Shown here piece by piece: positions 7,856 to 17,316 of a DNA stretch of 64,000 nt. Position numbers and translations under genes: made by a program. The notes under the pieces are model-generated. The model saw only the letters and a program-made list of their open reading frames with translations. It was not told the DNA's origin and did no database searches. The stretch lies in the IMG/VR virus record IMGVR_UViG_3300007735_000793, positions 1 to 64,000 of that record; one strand, given 5' to 3'. The number at the start of each line of letters is the position of its first letter. Positions within the stretch are counted from its first letter, which is position 1. Source of the stretch: a virus.

Positions 7856-10800
7856 TTATATCACCTGCGTTGTTATAGTTGCTCCCCATTGGTATGTTCT
7901 TGAACCTGTACCAAATACCCTTAATGAGCCGGATGTTCCACCTGCTACCACATTGAAAGAAACATCACTATTATCAGTATTTGAAAATGATTGGTTAGAT
8001 CCAACAATTGATGCTACTCCACTTCTATATCGAATAGTTGCTTTCACATCCCCCGTTATTGTATCTCGAGATGCGGTATCATATCCCGTAACAACTGCGT
8101 TTACATAAACTGATGATGATACTGAACCAAATGTAATATTCCATAAAGATGATGTTACTGCCCCAGAGGTAGAACCCGATACTTGCGTTGTCCTATATGT
8201 AAATCCATATCCTTCATTTAATATTGTGTCTGCGTAAAATGTAAGAACTGAACCGGTATTGCTTTGAACTCCAAGTTCAATGTTGTTGCCGGATTTTCTG
8301 AACACAGTATTTGGAAAATTATATATGTTTACATCCCACCCAGAATTTGCTTCTATAATAGGTAATCCCGAAACATCGTTTACCATATAAATTGAACCCG
8401 AAGTAATATCAGTAACTGTTAGTTGAGAACCAACCGAAGATGCTCCAAAATCTGCTATTATATTAGTACCCGAAGTTGCTACAGCTGATGATTGTGTAAA
8501 GGTTGCTGCTACTCTAAATGCTGTTTCGGTTTGGGAGCCGGTTGTTTGAAAGAATGTTGGTGTTATGTTTACACCATAATACTGCCCACCAACTACATTA
8601 GATGCGGATATAACAGGTGATATGGTATATGCCGATTGTGATGCGGGAAGTATAATCGTTGGAGTTGTATATGTAAATTGCCCATTATCTAAAATGGTCA
8701 TTAGGTTTGTTGGGGTGCTATTTTGAACTAAAAGTGCCGTTGTTGCGGAAGTTGCCCCACTACCTCGTACTGTTGTCTGTCCACCTTGTAGTAATGTTGT
8801 ACCATTTACATTTAGGGTTGTTGTTGGTGTTGTAGTGCCGATACCCACATTACCACTACCAGATACAAATAAAGCGTTTGCGGCTGATGGTGAACTTACC
8901 CTAAATAAAGTATCAGCATTAGCACCACTTACAAATAATCTTGCATTTGGTGCAGAGCCTGTTCCTATTCCTAAACTGCCTGAAATATCTATTACACTTT
9001 GAGCGTTCCCACCAAATTCCCAAGTTTGTAATAGTTTACTTCCCGTACCTGCTGTTGTAGCGTGAGTAGCATTTACTCTTAATACCGTATAACCACCCCC
9101 GCCAGCAGAACTTTGGTTAGCATTAAAGGTTATAGACATTGGGTTTTGTATTGCTGTTGGCGATATTCCACCCATTGAGACGTTAAACATCTCACTTTGA
9201 ACAGTAGCTCCTCTATTAACTGAAGCTACACTGCCAAATTGCCAAGTAGTTGAATTACCTAATATTCTTACTGAGCCACCATTTGCTGTTCCTGTTCCTT
9301 GGATATCTAAATCAAAATTTGAGGTTGGCGCCACTCCAGTTCCAGCAAAAAATACTGCACTATTACTTCTAACATTTAATATGTTTTGTGAGCCACTTGT
9401 TATTCTTAAAAATTCATTACCGCTTGATGCTGATATGTGAAGGAGAGATAAAGGATTAGATGTTCCTATGCCTACATTGCCACTACCACTTACAAATAAT
9501 ATATTAGCATTTGTTGGGCTATTAATACGCATCATTTGTGCGCCATCAGAACCACTTATATGAAGAAGAGCAGTTGCAGCATGTTCACCACCTATTCTAG
9601 CATTATTATACATTACTGCGCTAGTAAAAAAGCTAGTTGTGCCTACTACGTTACCACTGCTCCATATAGTTCTAGCTCTTACTGCTGATGTTCCAATATC
9701 ATAGGTGTTATGAGTATCAAATATAATATTTCGTAATGAAGAAGTTCCTGCTACTTGAAGTGTTGTGCTTGGTGTTGTAGTTCCAATGCCTACATTACCA
9801 TCATCCAACACCACCAAACTTGCAGTTGCATTGCTATTTTCTACTCTAAGTGTTGTTGTTGCGGAGGTTGTTCCACTACCTCTAATTTCTAATTTTGCCG
9901 ATGGTGAACTTTCCCCAATACCTACAAACCCAGTAGAACCTACTATTCTCATTATTTCAGGCTGAGTAAATGCACCTGCATAAAATGATATATCATTTGT
10001 TCCAAATAAGCCACCTGCATCCGATAACATATATGCAGTAGTATGTCCGAAACTTGAACTTACTATACCTGCGTTTGTATTATAGCGTATAAAGGGAGTG
10101 TATGAACCTACATTATTTCCACCTATACCATATCCAGTATTTATGTTTATATCCCCGCCAGCTACTGTTAAAGTTGATATTGGTGATGTTGTTCCTATAC
10201 CCACATTACCATTGTTACCAATATGCACCCTCACCGAACCACTTGTTTCTAATTGTAGGTTTTGGTTATCGTTAGTGCCTAAAAGTGCCGTAGCCCCAAA
10301 TGAGTTGCCATCTTGTACAAATGCGTTAGTACCCGTTGGGGTTATAAAGGATGCAGTTAGTGCGTTACTTGCAGTTCCGAATAGTGAGCCTGTTATTGAA
10401 CCATCTACCCTTAATGAGCCTGTAAAGATATGGGTATCATCCGAACTATTACCAAATTGAGTAGAGCCCGATTGATAAATGATACTTGCAGACACAAATT
10501 CGGTGTGAAACTCTTCTGCGGTTATTCTACCAGTTACTAACAAATTACCATCTACATGCAACCTTTCGGTTGGTGAGGTTGTTCCAATACCTACATTACC
10601 AGATGATGAAATAAATACTCGTGTGGTATTGTTAGTTTCTAATTGTAGGTTTTGGTTATCGTTTGTTCCGAGAGTCATTACTCCACCTATGGTATTACCC
10701 CCATTGAGGATAATCGGATTAGAACCATAAAATAATCTATTAGATGAGTTTGTCCATAAAAATGTAGAACCGGGAGATGCGGTTTGCTCTGATAGTGAAA

Positions 10801-12169
10801 AATTAATTCCTCTATGGTCTAACCTCACCGAAGCCTTTAGAACATCTTCATAACCCTCACCCGGCGCGTTTTGAATCCTATAAAAATTACTTGTAAAAGA
10901 ACCTGTTGTTATTGTTCCAAGTTCTGGGTCAAAAATCGTTTTTCCATCTACACCAACAGCATTAAAATCAATAGATGAACCAGTAACACCACTATGAAAT
11001 ATGGTTTTCCCCCAAACATTAAACCCATCAATAGTCGATGTATTTTGTGTTGGTGATGTGTTTATTTCCACCCCAACAGTACTTGCACCAGATCCACCAT
11101 AAACTCTAAACAAGTTTTTGCGTAAATTTGTGGTTATACCCGAACCCCCACCTACTACAAATAAATTGTTGAAATCCCCCAACCCTAAATTATAGTGACC
11201 AACAACAGTTTGCCCAGACGCAGATGCAATTGTTCCAATACCCATAGCCACAGTAGCAGTTCCTCTTGCCCACGAACCTGAACCTGCTGCAAAAGATGCC
11301 ATTCCATCCGCATCCGTTTCCACACCCACGCTAAATGCCGCCTGACCACTTGCGGTTGTGTTTAACCCCGCCGCATGAGCAGCAAAACCGGACGCGAGAG
11401 AACCAATACCTTCGGAAAATGATGCAGTTCCAATTGCTTTACTACCCGAACCATATGCTGAAGCATAGGGTGCTGAACCTGATGAGTTGATACCAGTCGT
11501 TATTGAATCGGTAAAAATTCGTGTATCACTACCATCATTACTTGATAATAATAATCCAGTACTACCCTCTATTGGTGATAAAGTAGCAGTTACTGAACCA
11601 TTTGTTACCGTAAGATTGGTTGCAGTTACTGAACCATTTGTTACCGTAAGATTGTTTGCAGTTATACTTCCGTTTACCTGAAGAGTGCTTGTAGGTGTTG
11701 TTGTACCTATACCCACATTACCATTGTTACCAATATGAACTCTTACTGAGCCACTTGTTTCTAATTGTAGGTTTTGGTTATCGTTAGTGCCTAAAAGTGC
11801 CGTTGTACCAAATGAGTTGCCACCTTGTACAAATGCGTTAGTACCCGTTGGGGTTATAAAGGATGCAGTTAGTGCGTTACTTGCAGTTCCGAATAGTGAG
11901 CCTGTGAATGATTGCGCTGTTACACTACTACTAACCTCCAACGAACCCGTAATATAAACTGAACCGCTTAATGATGCCTGCTCACCCTTCTCACCCCTAT
12001 CACCCTTAGGTCCTTTAGAAACAATGGTAACAACCGAAGTTTCGTTTTGAATTACATTAACATTGGTATCCTGCTTTTTATCAGTTACAATAACCTTATT
12101 TTCAGTATTTGTTACTTCTACCGAATTTTGATTTGATGTTATATTTACCCTAATTCTATCATTACTCAC
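7856..12169 (-). CDS. Large tail fibre protein with GIGTTTPT and YadA-like repeats
   Basis: 1437 residues. The N terminus is beta-rich and followed by a short collagen-like stretch GPKGDRGEKGEQ near residue 55. Then come many units of the type GNVGIGTTTPTSTLQVNGS, each closing a beta-helical or triple-stranded shaft segment. A YadA-like head region near residues 240-330 (SFSEGIGSLASGFAAHAAG) and the block GRITAEEFHTEFVSASIIYQ follow. The C-terminal ~250 residues are a Ser/Thr-rich beta domain. I see no peptidase S74 chaperone ending. A 36-bp unit encoding LTVTNGSVTAT is duplicated near 11590-11660. The start overlaps the stop of the upstream 129-residue gene (4 bases). Confidence 0.85.
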   Translation of the reverse strand: MSNDRIRVNITSNQNSVEVTNTENKVIVTDKKQDTNVNVIQNETSVVTIVSKGPKGDRGEKGEQASLSGSVYITGSLEVSSSVTAQSFTGSLFGTASNALTASFITPTGTNAFVQGGNSFGTTALLGTNDNQNLQLETSGSVRVHIGNNGNVGIGTTTPTSTLQVNGSITANNLTVTNGSVTATNLTVTNGSVTATLSPIEGSTGLLLSSNDGSDTRIFTDSITTGINSSGSAPYASAYGSGSKAIGTASFSEGIGSLASGFAAHAAGLNTTASGQAAFSVGVETDADGMASFAAGSGSWARGTATVAMGIGTIASASGQTVVGHYNLGLGDFNNLFVVGGGSGITTNLRKNLFRVYGGSGASTVGVEINTSPTQNTSTIDGFNVWGKTIFHSGVTGSSIDFNAVGVDGKTIFDPELGTITTGSFTSNFYRIQNAPGEGYEDVLKASVRLDHRGINFSLSEQTASPGSTFLWTNSSNRLFYGSNPIILNGGNTIGGVMTLGTNDNQNLQLETNNTTRVFISSSGNVGIGTTSPTERLHVDGNLLVTGRITAEEFHTEFVSASIIYQSGSTQFGNSSDDTHIFTGSLRVDGSITGSLFGTASNALTASFITPTGTNAFVQDGNSFGATALLGTNDNQNLQLETSGSVRVHIGNNGNVGIGTTSPISTLTVAGGDININTGYGIGGNNVGSYTPFIRYNTNAGIVSSSFGHTTAYMLSDAGGLFGTNDISFYAGAFTQPEIMRIVGSTGFVGIGESSPSAKLEIRGSGTTSATTTLRVENSNATASLVVLDDGNVGIGTTTPSTTLQVAGTSSLRNIIFDTHNTYDIGTSAVRARTIWSSGNVVGTTSFFTSAVMYNNARIGGEHAATALLHISGSDGAQMMRINSPTNANILFVSGSGNVGIGTSNPLSLLHISASSGNEFLRITSGSQNILNVRSNSAVFFAGTGVAPTSNFDLDIQGTGTANGGSVRILGNSTTWQFGSVASVNRGATVQSEMFNVSMGGISPTAIQNPMSITFNANQSSAGGGGYTVLRVNATHATTAGTGSKLLQTWEFGGNAQSVIDISGSLGIGTGSAPNARLFVSGANADTLFRVSSPSAANALFVSGSGNVGIGTTTPTTTLNVNGTTLLQGGQTTVRGSGATSATTALLVQNSTPTNLMTILDNGQFTYTTPTIILPASQSAYTISPVISASNVVGGQYYGVNITPTFFQTTGSQTETAFRVAATFTQSSAVATSGTNIIADFGASSVGSQLTVTDITSGSIYMVNDVSGLPIIEANSGWDVNIYNFPNTVFRKSGNNIELGVQSNTGSVLTFYADTILNEGYGFTYRTTQVSGSTSGAVTSSLWNITFGSVSSSVYVNAVVTGYDTASRDTITGDVKATIRYRSGVASIVGSNQSFSNTDNSDVSFNVVAGGTSGSLRVFGTGSRTYQWGATITTQVI

Positions 12170-12555
12170 CTGGTTACCTCTTTTGAAAGTTTAACTATAC
12201 CTTCCAATAATCTCGTAACTACTCCTGTCGAAGATTGTAGTTCTATATCATACACCCCTTCACTAAAAGTTAAAGCAGATGAACTTGCAGCGGAAATAAA
12301 CAAACCAATACTACCCGAAGTGGGGGGTAAAGTAACTGAACCTGATTGGGGAGTTAGATTTAATCCTGTACCATCTGATGCGGTAACATTTGTTATTGAT
12401 AGGTAAGTAGTGGATGAATCTACTGATGGTCTTATTTGCATCCTTGCCTGATACCCATTTAAGTCAATAGGACTTCCATTGGAATCTTTATATTCCAACA
12501 ATAAATCAGTAGTTGCCCCCTGCTCAATAGTAAATAAGTATCTTCCTGCTGCCAT
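12166..12555 (-). CDS. Small beta-sandwich structural protein, probable baseplate or fibre attachment
   Basis: 129 residues. It opens MAAGRYLFTIEQGATTDLLLEYKDSNGSPIDLNGYQARMQIR in type: alternating strands, a (Y)KDSNGSPIDLNGY turn and Gln-Ile-Arg, the pattern of N-terminal domains in phage upper-baseplate and fibre adaptor proteins. It is directly upstream of the 1437-residue fibre gene and overlaps it by 4 bases, so coupled translation and partnership are likely. AGGAG lies about 8 bases before the ATG. Confidence 0.7.
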   Translation of the reverse strand: MAAGRYLFTIEQGATTDLLLEYKDSNGSPIDLNGYQARMQIRPSVDSSTTYLSITNVTASDGTGLNLTPQSGSVTLPPTSGSIGLFISAASSSALTFSEGVYDIELQSSTGVVTRLLEGIVKLSKEVTR

Positions 12556-12585
12556 TTTTTAAACTCCTATTATGTGTGTTATTAA

Positions 12586-12593
12586 TATAAATA
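12586..12593 (-). promoter_or_regulatory. Candidate phage promoter element TATTTATA
   Basis: 30 bases ahead of the 12555 start, directly after the PhoH-like stop. It would drive the adaptor and fibre pair. Confidence 0.5.
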
Positions 12594-12594
12594 T

Positions 12595-13269
12595 CTAATA
12601 TTCATATAATAACTTAAAGATTTCCTCCAAAGCAGGGTGTCTATGATTATCTTTTAATGTTACAGTATAAACATACCCACTTGGTTTTAATTTTGCTACC
12701 TCGTGAATAGCTGAATCGTTGGATGATTTTAAATCTATTTGCTGTGGGTCTCCACACAGTATCATCTTTGAATTCTTACCCAACCTCCCCAATACCATCG
12801 CAAGTTGGGATTTCGTAAGATTTTGAAACTCATCCACTATACACACACAATCATCAAATGTCCTACCCCTAAAGTGTGTAAGTGATACCAACTCTATTTT
12901 TTCATCCTGCTCCATCTTATCCAATATCGCAGATTTATCATATACCTTACGCATATTAGAACGAATGGGAACTAACCAGGGTTCTAACTTTTCTTCCAAA
13001 GAACCGGGTAAAAACCCATTATCCTCATTTGATACGGTTGGCCTTGTTACAATTATTTTGTTGTATTCCCGCTTAAAAAACGAGTCTAACGCAATTTGGC
13101 AAGCAAGGAGTGTTTTACCACTACCCGCCTTACCTAACACAAAATTGAATGGATGATTTAATATGTGTTGTTTTGCTACCTTTTGCTCTTCTGATAGGGT
13201 GATTGAAAACTTAATATCACCTTTGGGTACTCTTTTCTCTATATTCTCTGACATTGATGTAACCCCCAT
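12595..13269 (-). CDS. phoH: PhoH-like P-loop ATPase
   Basis: 224 residues. Walker A is GKAGSGKTLL near residue 47, preceded by the family's SEEQKVAKQHILNHPFNFVLG. Walker B is CVCIVDEFQNL near residue 143, and GDPQQIDL supplies the sensor motif. PhoH-like ATPases are common in T4-type marine phages. Their biochemical role there is unsettled (an RNA helicase-like function has been proposed). Two starts are possible: 13269 (MGVTSM) or 13254 (MSENIEK), the second with GGGGG about 8 bases ahead. It has its own promoter-like octamer after the capsid terminator. Confidence 0.93.
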   Translation of the reverse strand: MGVTSMSENIEKRVPKGDIKFSITLSEEQKVAKQHILNHPFNFVLGKAGSGKTLLACQIALDSFFKREYNKIIVTRPTVSNEDNGFLPGSLEEKLEPWLVPIRSNMRKVYDKSAILDKMEQDEKIELVSLTHFRGRTFDDCVCIVDEFQNLTKSQLAMVLGRLGKNSKMILCGDPQQIDLKSSNDSAIHEVAKLKPSGYVYTVTLKDNHRHPALEEIFKLLYEY

Positions 13270-13278
13270 TTATTTTAC

Positions 13279-13286
13279 AATAAATA
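13279..13286 (-). promoter_or_regulatory. Candidate phage promoter element TATTTATT
   Basis: Between the capsid gene terminator and phoH, 9 bases before the 13269 ATG or 24 before the 13254 ATG. The latter distance is closer to that seen at other genes and favours the downstream start. Confidence 0.5.
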
Positions 13287-13292
13287 TCTAAA

Positions 13293-13330
13293 TAAAAAAC
13301 AAAAGGGGAAGGTTTTCACCCTCCCCTTTT
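13293..13330 (-). terminator. Intrinsic terminator after major capsid gene
   Basis: On the minus strand AAAAGGGGAGGG, loop TGAAAA, CCTTCCCCTTTT, then GTTTTTT. The stem is 12 pairs with one mismatch and is followed by a T-run. It lies about 25 bases beyond the gp23 stop and separates the head operon from phoH. T4 also terminates after gene 23. Confidence 0.9.
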
Positions 13331-13354
13331 CAAATAAGGTAACTTTCAGTAAAA

Positions 13355-15022
13355 TTATTGACCTGAAATGGTCTCTAATCCATGCACATATACTTTACCA
13401 TAGAACTCACCCCTTACCATTTCTTTGGCGTAACGGGTCATAACACCCTTACGAGGAGTAAAGTTCTTATAATCGTACACAAGCGGAGTCATAATCAATG
13501 GAATGTATGGAGCGTAAACAGCACCAGTTTCCAAGAATTGTGTTCCTTTGTAACCCAATAATACAACATTCTCTTGCATATATGGGTTCTTATACACTTT
13601 ATAACGATTTGCGAATGAACCTACACGTGTAACTCCCATCGCAAATTCTCTCTCATCACCAGTTCCATCAGCTACATAGCCAGGAATTGATTCCAATACA
13701 GTTGCAACATCAGGAGATACTACTACGAAGTTTGCACCACCACGCATTGTTTTAGCATGAATTTGGTTAGAAACTCTCTGCAATACAGTTCCAAACGTTG
13801 CGAACCAGGTTCCCTGAATGTAAGCTTGTGATGCAGCGTTTGAATTATCTGCTACAAACGAAGATCCATTCCAAACATATCCAATTCGTGCAGACCAGTA
13901 ACCTGTAGTCAATGCGTTTTGAATTAACATATCCAAGATTTCAAAATCAATCTCTTGTGATACATATTCAGATAACATTGAAGTTAATTCTGCTTCTGCA
14001 TCAATAGAGTGATATGCGTTTAAATCCTGCGAAAATTCAGGTGTCCATTGTGCTTTCAACTTACGAGTTTTAGCAACAATCGGAACTGAACGCATTTCAA
14101 TATTCAATTCAGGAATGTTGATATCGGTTTCAGCATTTAGTTGCATTCCAGCCGAAGTTGCCTCAAAATCACCACGAGTTATATCGCTTGGTTGTTTTTG
14201 GTATTTAATTGTCAAACCATTAGTTACATGCCCTTGATTCGAACCACTAACCACAAATGTTATAATCTGAGTACTATCAGTATATGTTGTAAATTGTGGA
14301 TATACGGTATTAAGCCATGCAGCAGTAGGTATAAATGCTCTCACACCCTCAATATCAGGATTAGTAAAAGCAGATGCTGATACTTGAATCGTCAATAAAT
14401 TTGCACTGGAATTTGCACCAAATAATGATGCAGAAAACGCAGTATCATAGTTAATTGCGGCAAGAGTTGTTGCAATACCAGCAGATGCGCTAACATAAGT
14501 GGTTGCACCTAACGAACCGGTACTAAGACCGGCAGTCACAGCATCATTCACCGAATAACCAAAACGACCAGCACCATATAAACCACCCGAAGCCTGGTTA
14601 GCAATTTCGGTAACACCAAATACTGAATCGGCTTGTGAATTTTTACCTGAACCGGTTGTGAAACCTGGCTGACCTGTTCCATACTTAAAATCTAAGTAGA
14701 AAATAAGACCTGAAGGAAGGTTCATCGGTTGAACTGAAACAAACTCTTTCGCAGCGATTTCAGAGAAAATACGACGAACAAGCGGAAGAGCTACACCATT
14801 CCATTCTTCACCATTTGCACCAAACATATTGGTTGCAGATGCTTCGGTTACTAACTGCTTTGCCTGATTTTCCAACAATTGAGCCATTTGATGAACTTCA
14901 ACCTCATTCTTCAATCCTTCTAAAAGGCCTGTCTTTCTCCATTTAGCAGCCAAGCCCTGAGATTCTTTGCGCAAGATTTTTTCAAATCCCGTGCTCTCAT
15001 TTAAAATACTTTTTATATTCAT
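13355..15022 (-). CDS. gp23: Major capsid protein (gp23-like)
   Basis: 555 residues. After a ~60-residue basic N-terminal propeptide comes QLVTEASATNMFGANGEEWNG. Cleavage after Glu60 (LVTE|A) fits the prohead protease consensus. The body follows the gp23 pattern: ALPLVRRIFSEIAAKEFVSVQ, MNLPSGLIFYLDF, RSVPIVAKTRKLKAQWTPE and the C-terminal PLVYDYKNFTPRKGVMTRYAK. It forms the hexamers of the head shell. An AGGA lies ahead of the ATG. It directly follows the scaffold gene (34-base gap), and a strong terminator follows it. Confidence 0.96.
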   Translation of the reverse strand: MNIKSILNESTGFEKILRKESQGLAAKWRKTGLLEGLKNEVEVHQMAQLLENQAKQLVTEASATNMFGANGEEWNGVALPLVRRIFSEIAAKEFVSVQPMNLPSGLIFYLDFKYGTGQPGFTTGSGKNSQADSVFGVTEIANQASGGLYGAGRFGYSVNDAVTAGLSTGSLGATTYVSASAGIATTLAAINYDTAFSASLFGANSSANLLTIQVSASAFTNPDIEGVRAFIPTAAWLNTVYPQFTTYTDSTQIITFVVSGSNQGHVTNGLTIKYQKQPSDITRGDFEATSAGMQLNAETDINIPELNIEMRSVPIVAKTRKLKAQWTPEFSQDLNAYHSIDAEAELTSMLSEYVSQEIDFEILDMLIQNALTTGYWSARIGYVWNGSSFVADNSNAASQAYIQGTWFATFGTVLQRVSNQIHAKTMRGGANFVVVSPDVATVLESIPGYVADGTGDEREFAMGVTRVGSFANRYKVYKNPYMQENVVLLGYKGTQFLETGAVYAPYIPLIMTPLVYDYKNFTPRKGVMTRYAKEMVRGEFYGKVYVHGLETISGQ

Positions 15023-15056
15023 TTTTTTTATCCTTTTATTTTATAGGTTATACAAA

Positions 15057-16202
15057 TTACTTCTTAATGTTAGCGAGTTTTTGGAATCTTGATGCCAATG
15101 AAGAACCTTCAGTAATGATACCAGCCGAAGCGGGTTTTGTTCCTTTAATTGGGTTAGATGCAAATGACTCTCTAACTACTCTTTTTTGTGTTTTTCTTGC
15201 AACATTAAGATTTTCACCCAATGTAGCGAAAACTAATTTTACTTCCCTCAAAGATGATGCTCTATCGAAGTTTTCAACAACTTTAACTTTTTGGTTTTCA
15301 TTCAAATCAAAGTTTCTGAAAAGTTTATTAGTGTATAAAAGTTTTGCATTCAAAAGGTTTACCTCATTAATGGTATTCTTTAATGATTTAATCACTTTAT
15401 ATGCTTCTTCCAAATCACTCTGCAATTCCAAGTTTTGACTTTGTAACTCTTCGGTTTCTTCTTCGGTCATTCCACCCATTTCAGTATCATCCTCTAAATC
15501 AATGTCTAACTCTTCATCTTCTTCCATAGTAGTTTCATCATCATTCATTTCCCTAAGAGCACGGATAACTTCATTTAAATCAAGTTCTTCATCCTCTTCA
15601 GCGATAAAATCACCAGCTTCAGAATATTCAGTGTCCGATGTGTAATCAGCTACCTTATTATCACCAGTACCAATTTCAGATGATTCCAATTCAGATAACC
15701 TTCTACCAATTCTTTCACGCATTTTTCTCAATTCGGTAATTTCAGCTGCAGCTTCATCATCCTCTTCGGTTGTGAACTCATCACCCATTTCACCTTCCAA
15801 CTCTCTGATAATTTCATCCAAATCTAAATCAGAAACATCACCACCCATATCATCCTCTTCACTTTCGAAATCTTCACCTTCAGTTGTGAGCTCATCACCC
15901 ATATCATCATCCTCTTCACTTTCGAACTCATCACCACCCATCATTTCATCCTCTTCAGTTGTGAACTCATCACCCATCATTTCATCCTCTTCAGTTGTGA
16001 ACTCATCACCCATCATTTCATCCTCTTCAGCCGTTAGAGTTTCATCCTCTAATTCTTCAGCCAATTTGTGAGACAACATAGATTGTAGTCTCGGAGTGAA
16101 GGCTTCTTCAAGGGCGATTTTTGCATTTGCCAAAGCAGTTTCTTTAACGGCTTTAGCATCAGCGATTGCTTCTTTAAGCAAATCTTTTTTGCCTGTATTC
16201 AT
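15057..16202 (-). CDS. gp22: Prohead core scaffold protein (gp22-like)
   Basis: 381 residues. The N terminus is helical and basic (KKDLLKEAIADAKAVKE). Residues about 55-270 are extremely acidic, with tandem units such as TTEEDEMMGDEF. A coiled coil runs from about 255 (EETEELQSQNLELQSDLEEA). The end, SLASRFQKLANIKK, is basic. This charge pattern and the place just before gp23 match the gp22 scaffold, which is degraded by gp21 during head maturation. A clear AGGAG lies before the ATG. The acidic block is unusually long for the family. Confidence 0.8.
   Translation of the reverse strand: MNTGKKDLLKEAIADAKAVKETALANAKIALEEAFTPRLQSMLSHKLAEELEDETLTAEEDEMMGDEFTTEEDEMMGDEFTTEEDEMMGGDEFESEEDDDMGDELTTEGEDFESEEDDMGGDVSDLDLDEIIRELEGEMGDEFTTEEDDEAAAEITELRKMRERIGRRLSELESSEIGTGDNKVADYTSDTEYSEAGDFIAEEDEELDLNEVIRALREMNDDETTMEEDEELDIDLEDDTEMGGMTEEETEELQSQNLELQSDLEEAYKVIKSLKNTINEVNLLNAKLLYTNKLFRNFDLNENQKVKVVENFDRASSLREVKLVFATLGENLNVARKTQKRVVRESFASNPIKGTKPASAGIITEGSSLASRFQKLANIKK
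15930..16045. repeat. 36-bp tandem repeat in scaffold gene
   Basis: About three near-identical 36-bp units encoding TTEEDEMMGDEF, with looser copies continuing toward 15780. They expand the acidic core of gp22. Confidence 0.8.
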
Positions 16203-16270
16203 TTAATCTCCTAAATTTTTTTGGAAAAGTAAGATTATTGTAAATCTTAATAAGTGTTATAATAATGTTA

Positions 16271-16295
16271 GCTTCACAATATATAGTGCTGAAGC
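16271..16295 (-). other. Possible leader hairpin ahead of scaffold gene
   Basis: GCTTCA and TGAAGC form a perfect 6-base stem around a 13-base A/T-rich loop, within the 140-base gap between the S21-like gene and gp22. There is no T-run after it, so it is not a convincing terminator. It could be a leader structure or chance. Confidence 0.3.
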
Positions 16296-16306
16296 ATTAA
16301 TTTAGT

Positions 16307-16314
16307 AATAAATA
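16307..16314 (-). promoter_or_regulatory. Candidate phage promoter element TATTTATT
   Basis: Lies 104 bases before the gp22 start, within the 140-base gap. It would give gp22 and gp23 a long-leader transcript of their own, up to the terminator at 13293. Confidence 0.4.
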
Positions 16315-16342
16315 TGGTAACTTTTTTGAAAACGATATTTTT

Positions 16343-16603
16343 TTACATAGATTTACTTCGTAAGTATTGTTTTCTCTTTGCAAGCTCCAATTTTTTAATC
16401 CTAGTAACTGAATTAGGGGTATGTTCGGAGCGTTCTCTTAACTCATCCATTATACCACTATCTTTAACCATTTTTTTGAAAAGTTTTAAAGCAACATCTA
16501 CATTGTTATCCACAACTTTTACACCAAGACCAACGCCTGGATTATACATTTGGTCTCTTCTAATTTTTTTTCTTTTCGGTTTCTCACCACTTTCTTGCAT
16601 CAT
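16343..16603 (-). CDS. rpsU: Ribosomal protein bS21 homologue
   Basis: 86 residues, slightly longer than bacterial bS21 (~70). Core VKVVDNNVDVALKLFKKMV matches the bS21 pattern V.....(D)VALR.FKR...., followed by SGIMDELRERSEH and the basic helix VTRIKKLELAKRKQYLRS (compare KP..RK.....A.KR). bS21 sits at the mRNA exit platform of the 30S subunit and affects Shine-Dalgarno-dependent initiation. Phage copies probably exchange with or replace host bS21. It lies in the late head operon between an unknown small gene and gp22. The N-terminal 20 residues are an added basic extension. Confidence 0.82.
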   Translation of the reverse strand: MMQESGEKPKRKKIRRDQMYNPGVGLGVKVVDNNVDVALKLFKKMVKDSGIMDELRERSEHTPNSVTRIKKLELAKRKQYLRSKSM

Positions 16604-16634
16604 AACTTGTTTGTTTAAGGTTTTTATTGTATTT

Positions 16635-16946
16635 TTAATCTAATATTGTCAATTTATTTCTTTGGGTTTTTACCAATCCATTTTTAGTTCTTACTGTAAT
16701 ATTACTACCGTTGATTTCCATCACAACTCCACCCACACCACTATCATCAACTTCAACCGGAGTTCCAACCTGAATAGGTTCGGTGTTCTCACTAATATCA
16801 TCCAAAACAACCTTAAAAGCACGAATAGCTTTTGATATACCCTGTTGTTGTTTGGTTGGTAGTTTCTTAATATTACCCATATTTGCCTTTATAAAATCGG
16901 AAAATTTGAGTGATAGTTCTTGTATAATATCTATTGGTTTTGCCAT
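16635..16946 (-). CDS. Small internal-head-region protein with KOW-like domain
   Basis: 103 residues. The N-terminal ~50 are helical (LSLKFSDFIKANMGNIKKL). The C-terminal half, VGTPVEVDDSGVGGVVMEI followed by GSNITVRTKNGLVKTQ, looks like a small KOW/SH3-type barrel and resembles the duplicated module in the 694-residue protein (GMVLKVQGNKVTIRTMNG). It lies in the prohead gene cluster, so a capsid-internal or assembly role is plausible but not shown. Confidence 0.7.
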   Translation of the reverse strand: MAKPIDIIQELSLKFSDFIKANMGNIKKLPTKQQQGISKAIRAFKVVLDDISENTEPIQVGTPVEVDDSGVGGVVMEINGSNITVRTKNGLVKTQRNKLTILD

Positions 16947-16979
16947 AATGATGTGTTGTTTATAGTGGTTTTTGTATAA

Positions 16980-17282
16980 TTATTCTTTATGCGATTTATA
17001 TCCCTTACCCTTCATCCACCAAGCTAATGCATAAGGGTTATCAATACCTGGTTCATCCTTCATTGCTTTCACAGTTCCTTCCCAACCTTCCGGCGCAACT
17101 TCGGTTGTTAGTTCAAATTTTTCCATAAATGGCTTAAATGATGATATAACTTTATCTATACTCATACCATCAAATTTGTTCTGCATCTTAACATCACCTG
17201 AATTATATAGTTTTAACAACTTCTCTGCGGTTTTTGTATCAACTTTGGTAGAACCAATACGAGATGTTGAACCATTAACCAC
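16980..17282 (-). CDS. Small conserved phage protein, possible frameshifted end of upstream gene
   Basis: 100 residues read from a GTG start with no evident ribosome site. The C terminus, APEGWEGTVKAMKDEP then NPYALAWWMKGKGYKSH, is a motif found in many aquatic phage proteins. Its function is unknown to me. The frame stays open upstream through the A9 run that ends the 442-residue gene. Losing one A there would fuse the two into a single protein, so this may be that protein's C-terminal domain and not an independent gene. Confidence 0.6.
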   Translation of the reverse strand: MVNGSTSRIGSTKVDTKTAEKLLKLYNSGDVKMQNKFDGMSIDKVISSFKPFMEKFELTTEVAPEGWEGTVKAMKDEPGIDNPYALAWWMKGKGYKSHKE

Positions 17283-17316
17283 CTGTTTTAATTGATCAGA
17301 TAATCTTAAATTTGTC

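Noticed and set aside
15772-16071. Plus-strand Ser/Pro-rich open frame
   Set aside because: Antisense reading of the GAx/TCx-rich acidic repeats of the scaffold gene. No plus-strand gene elsewhere in the window supports it.
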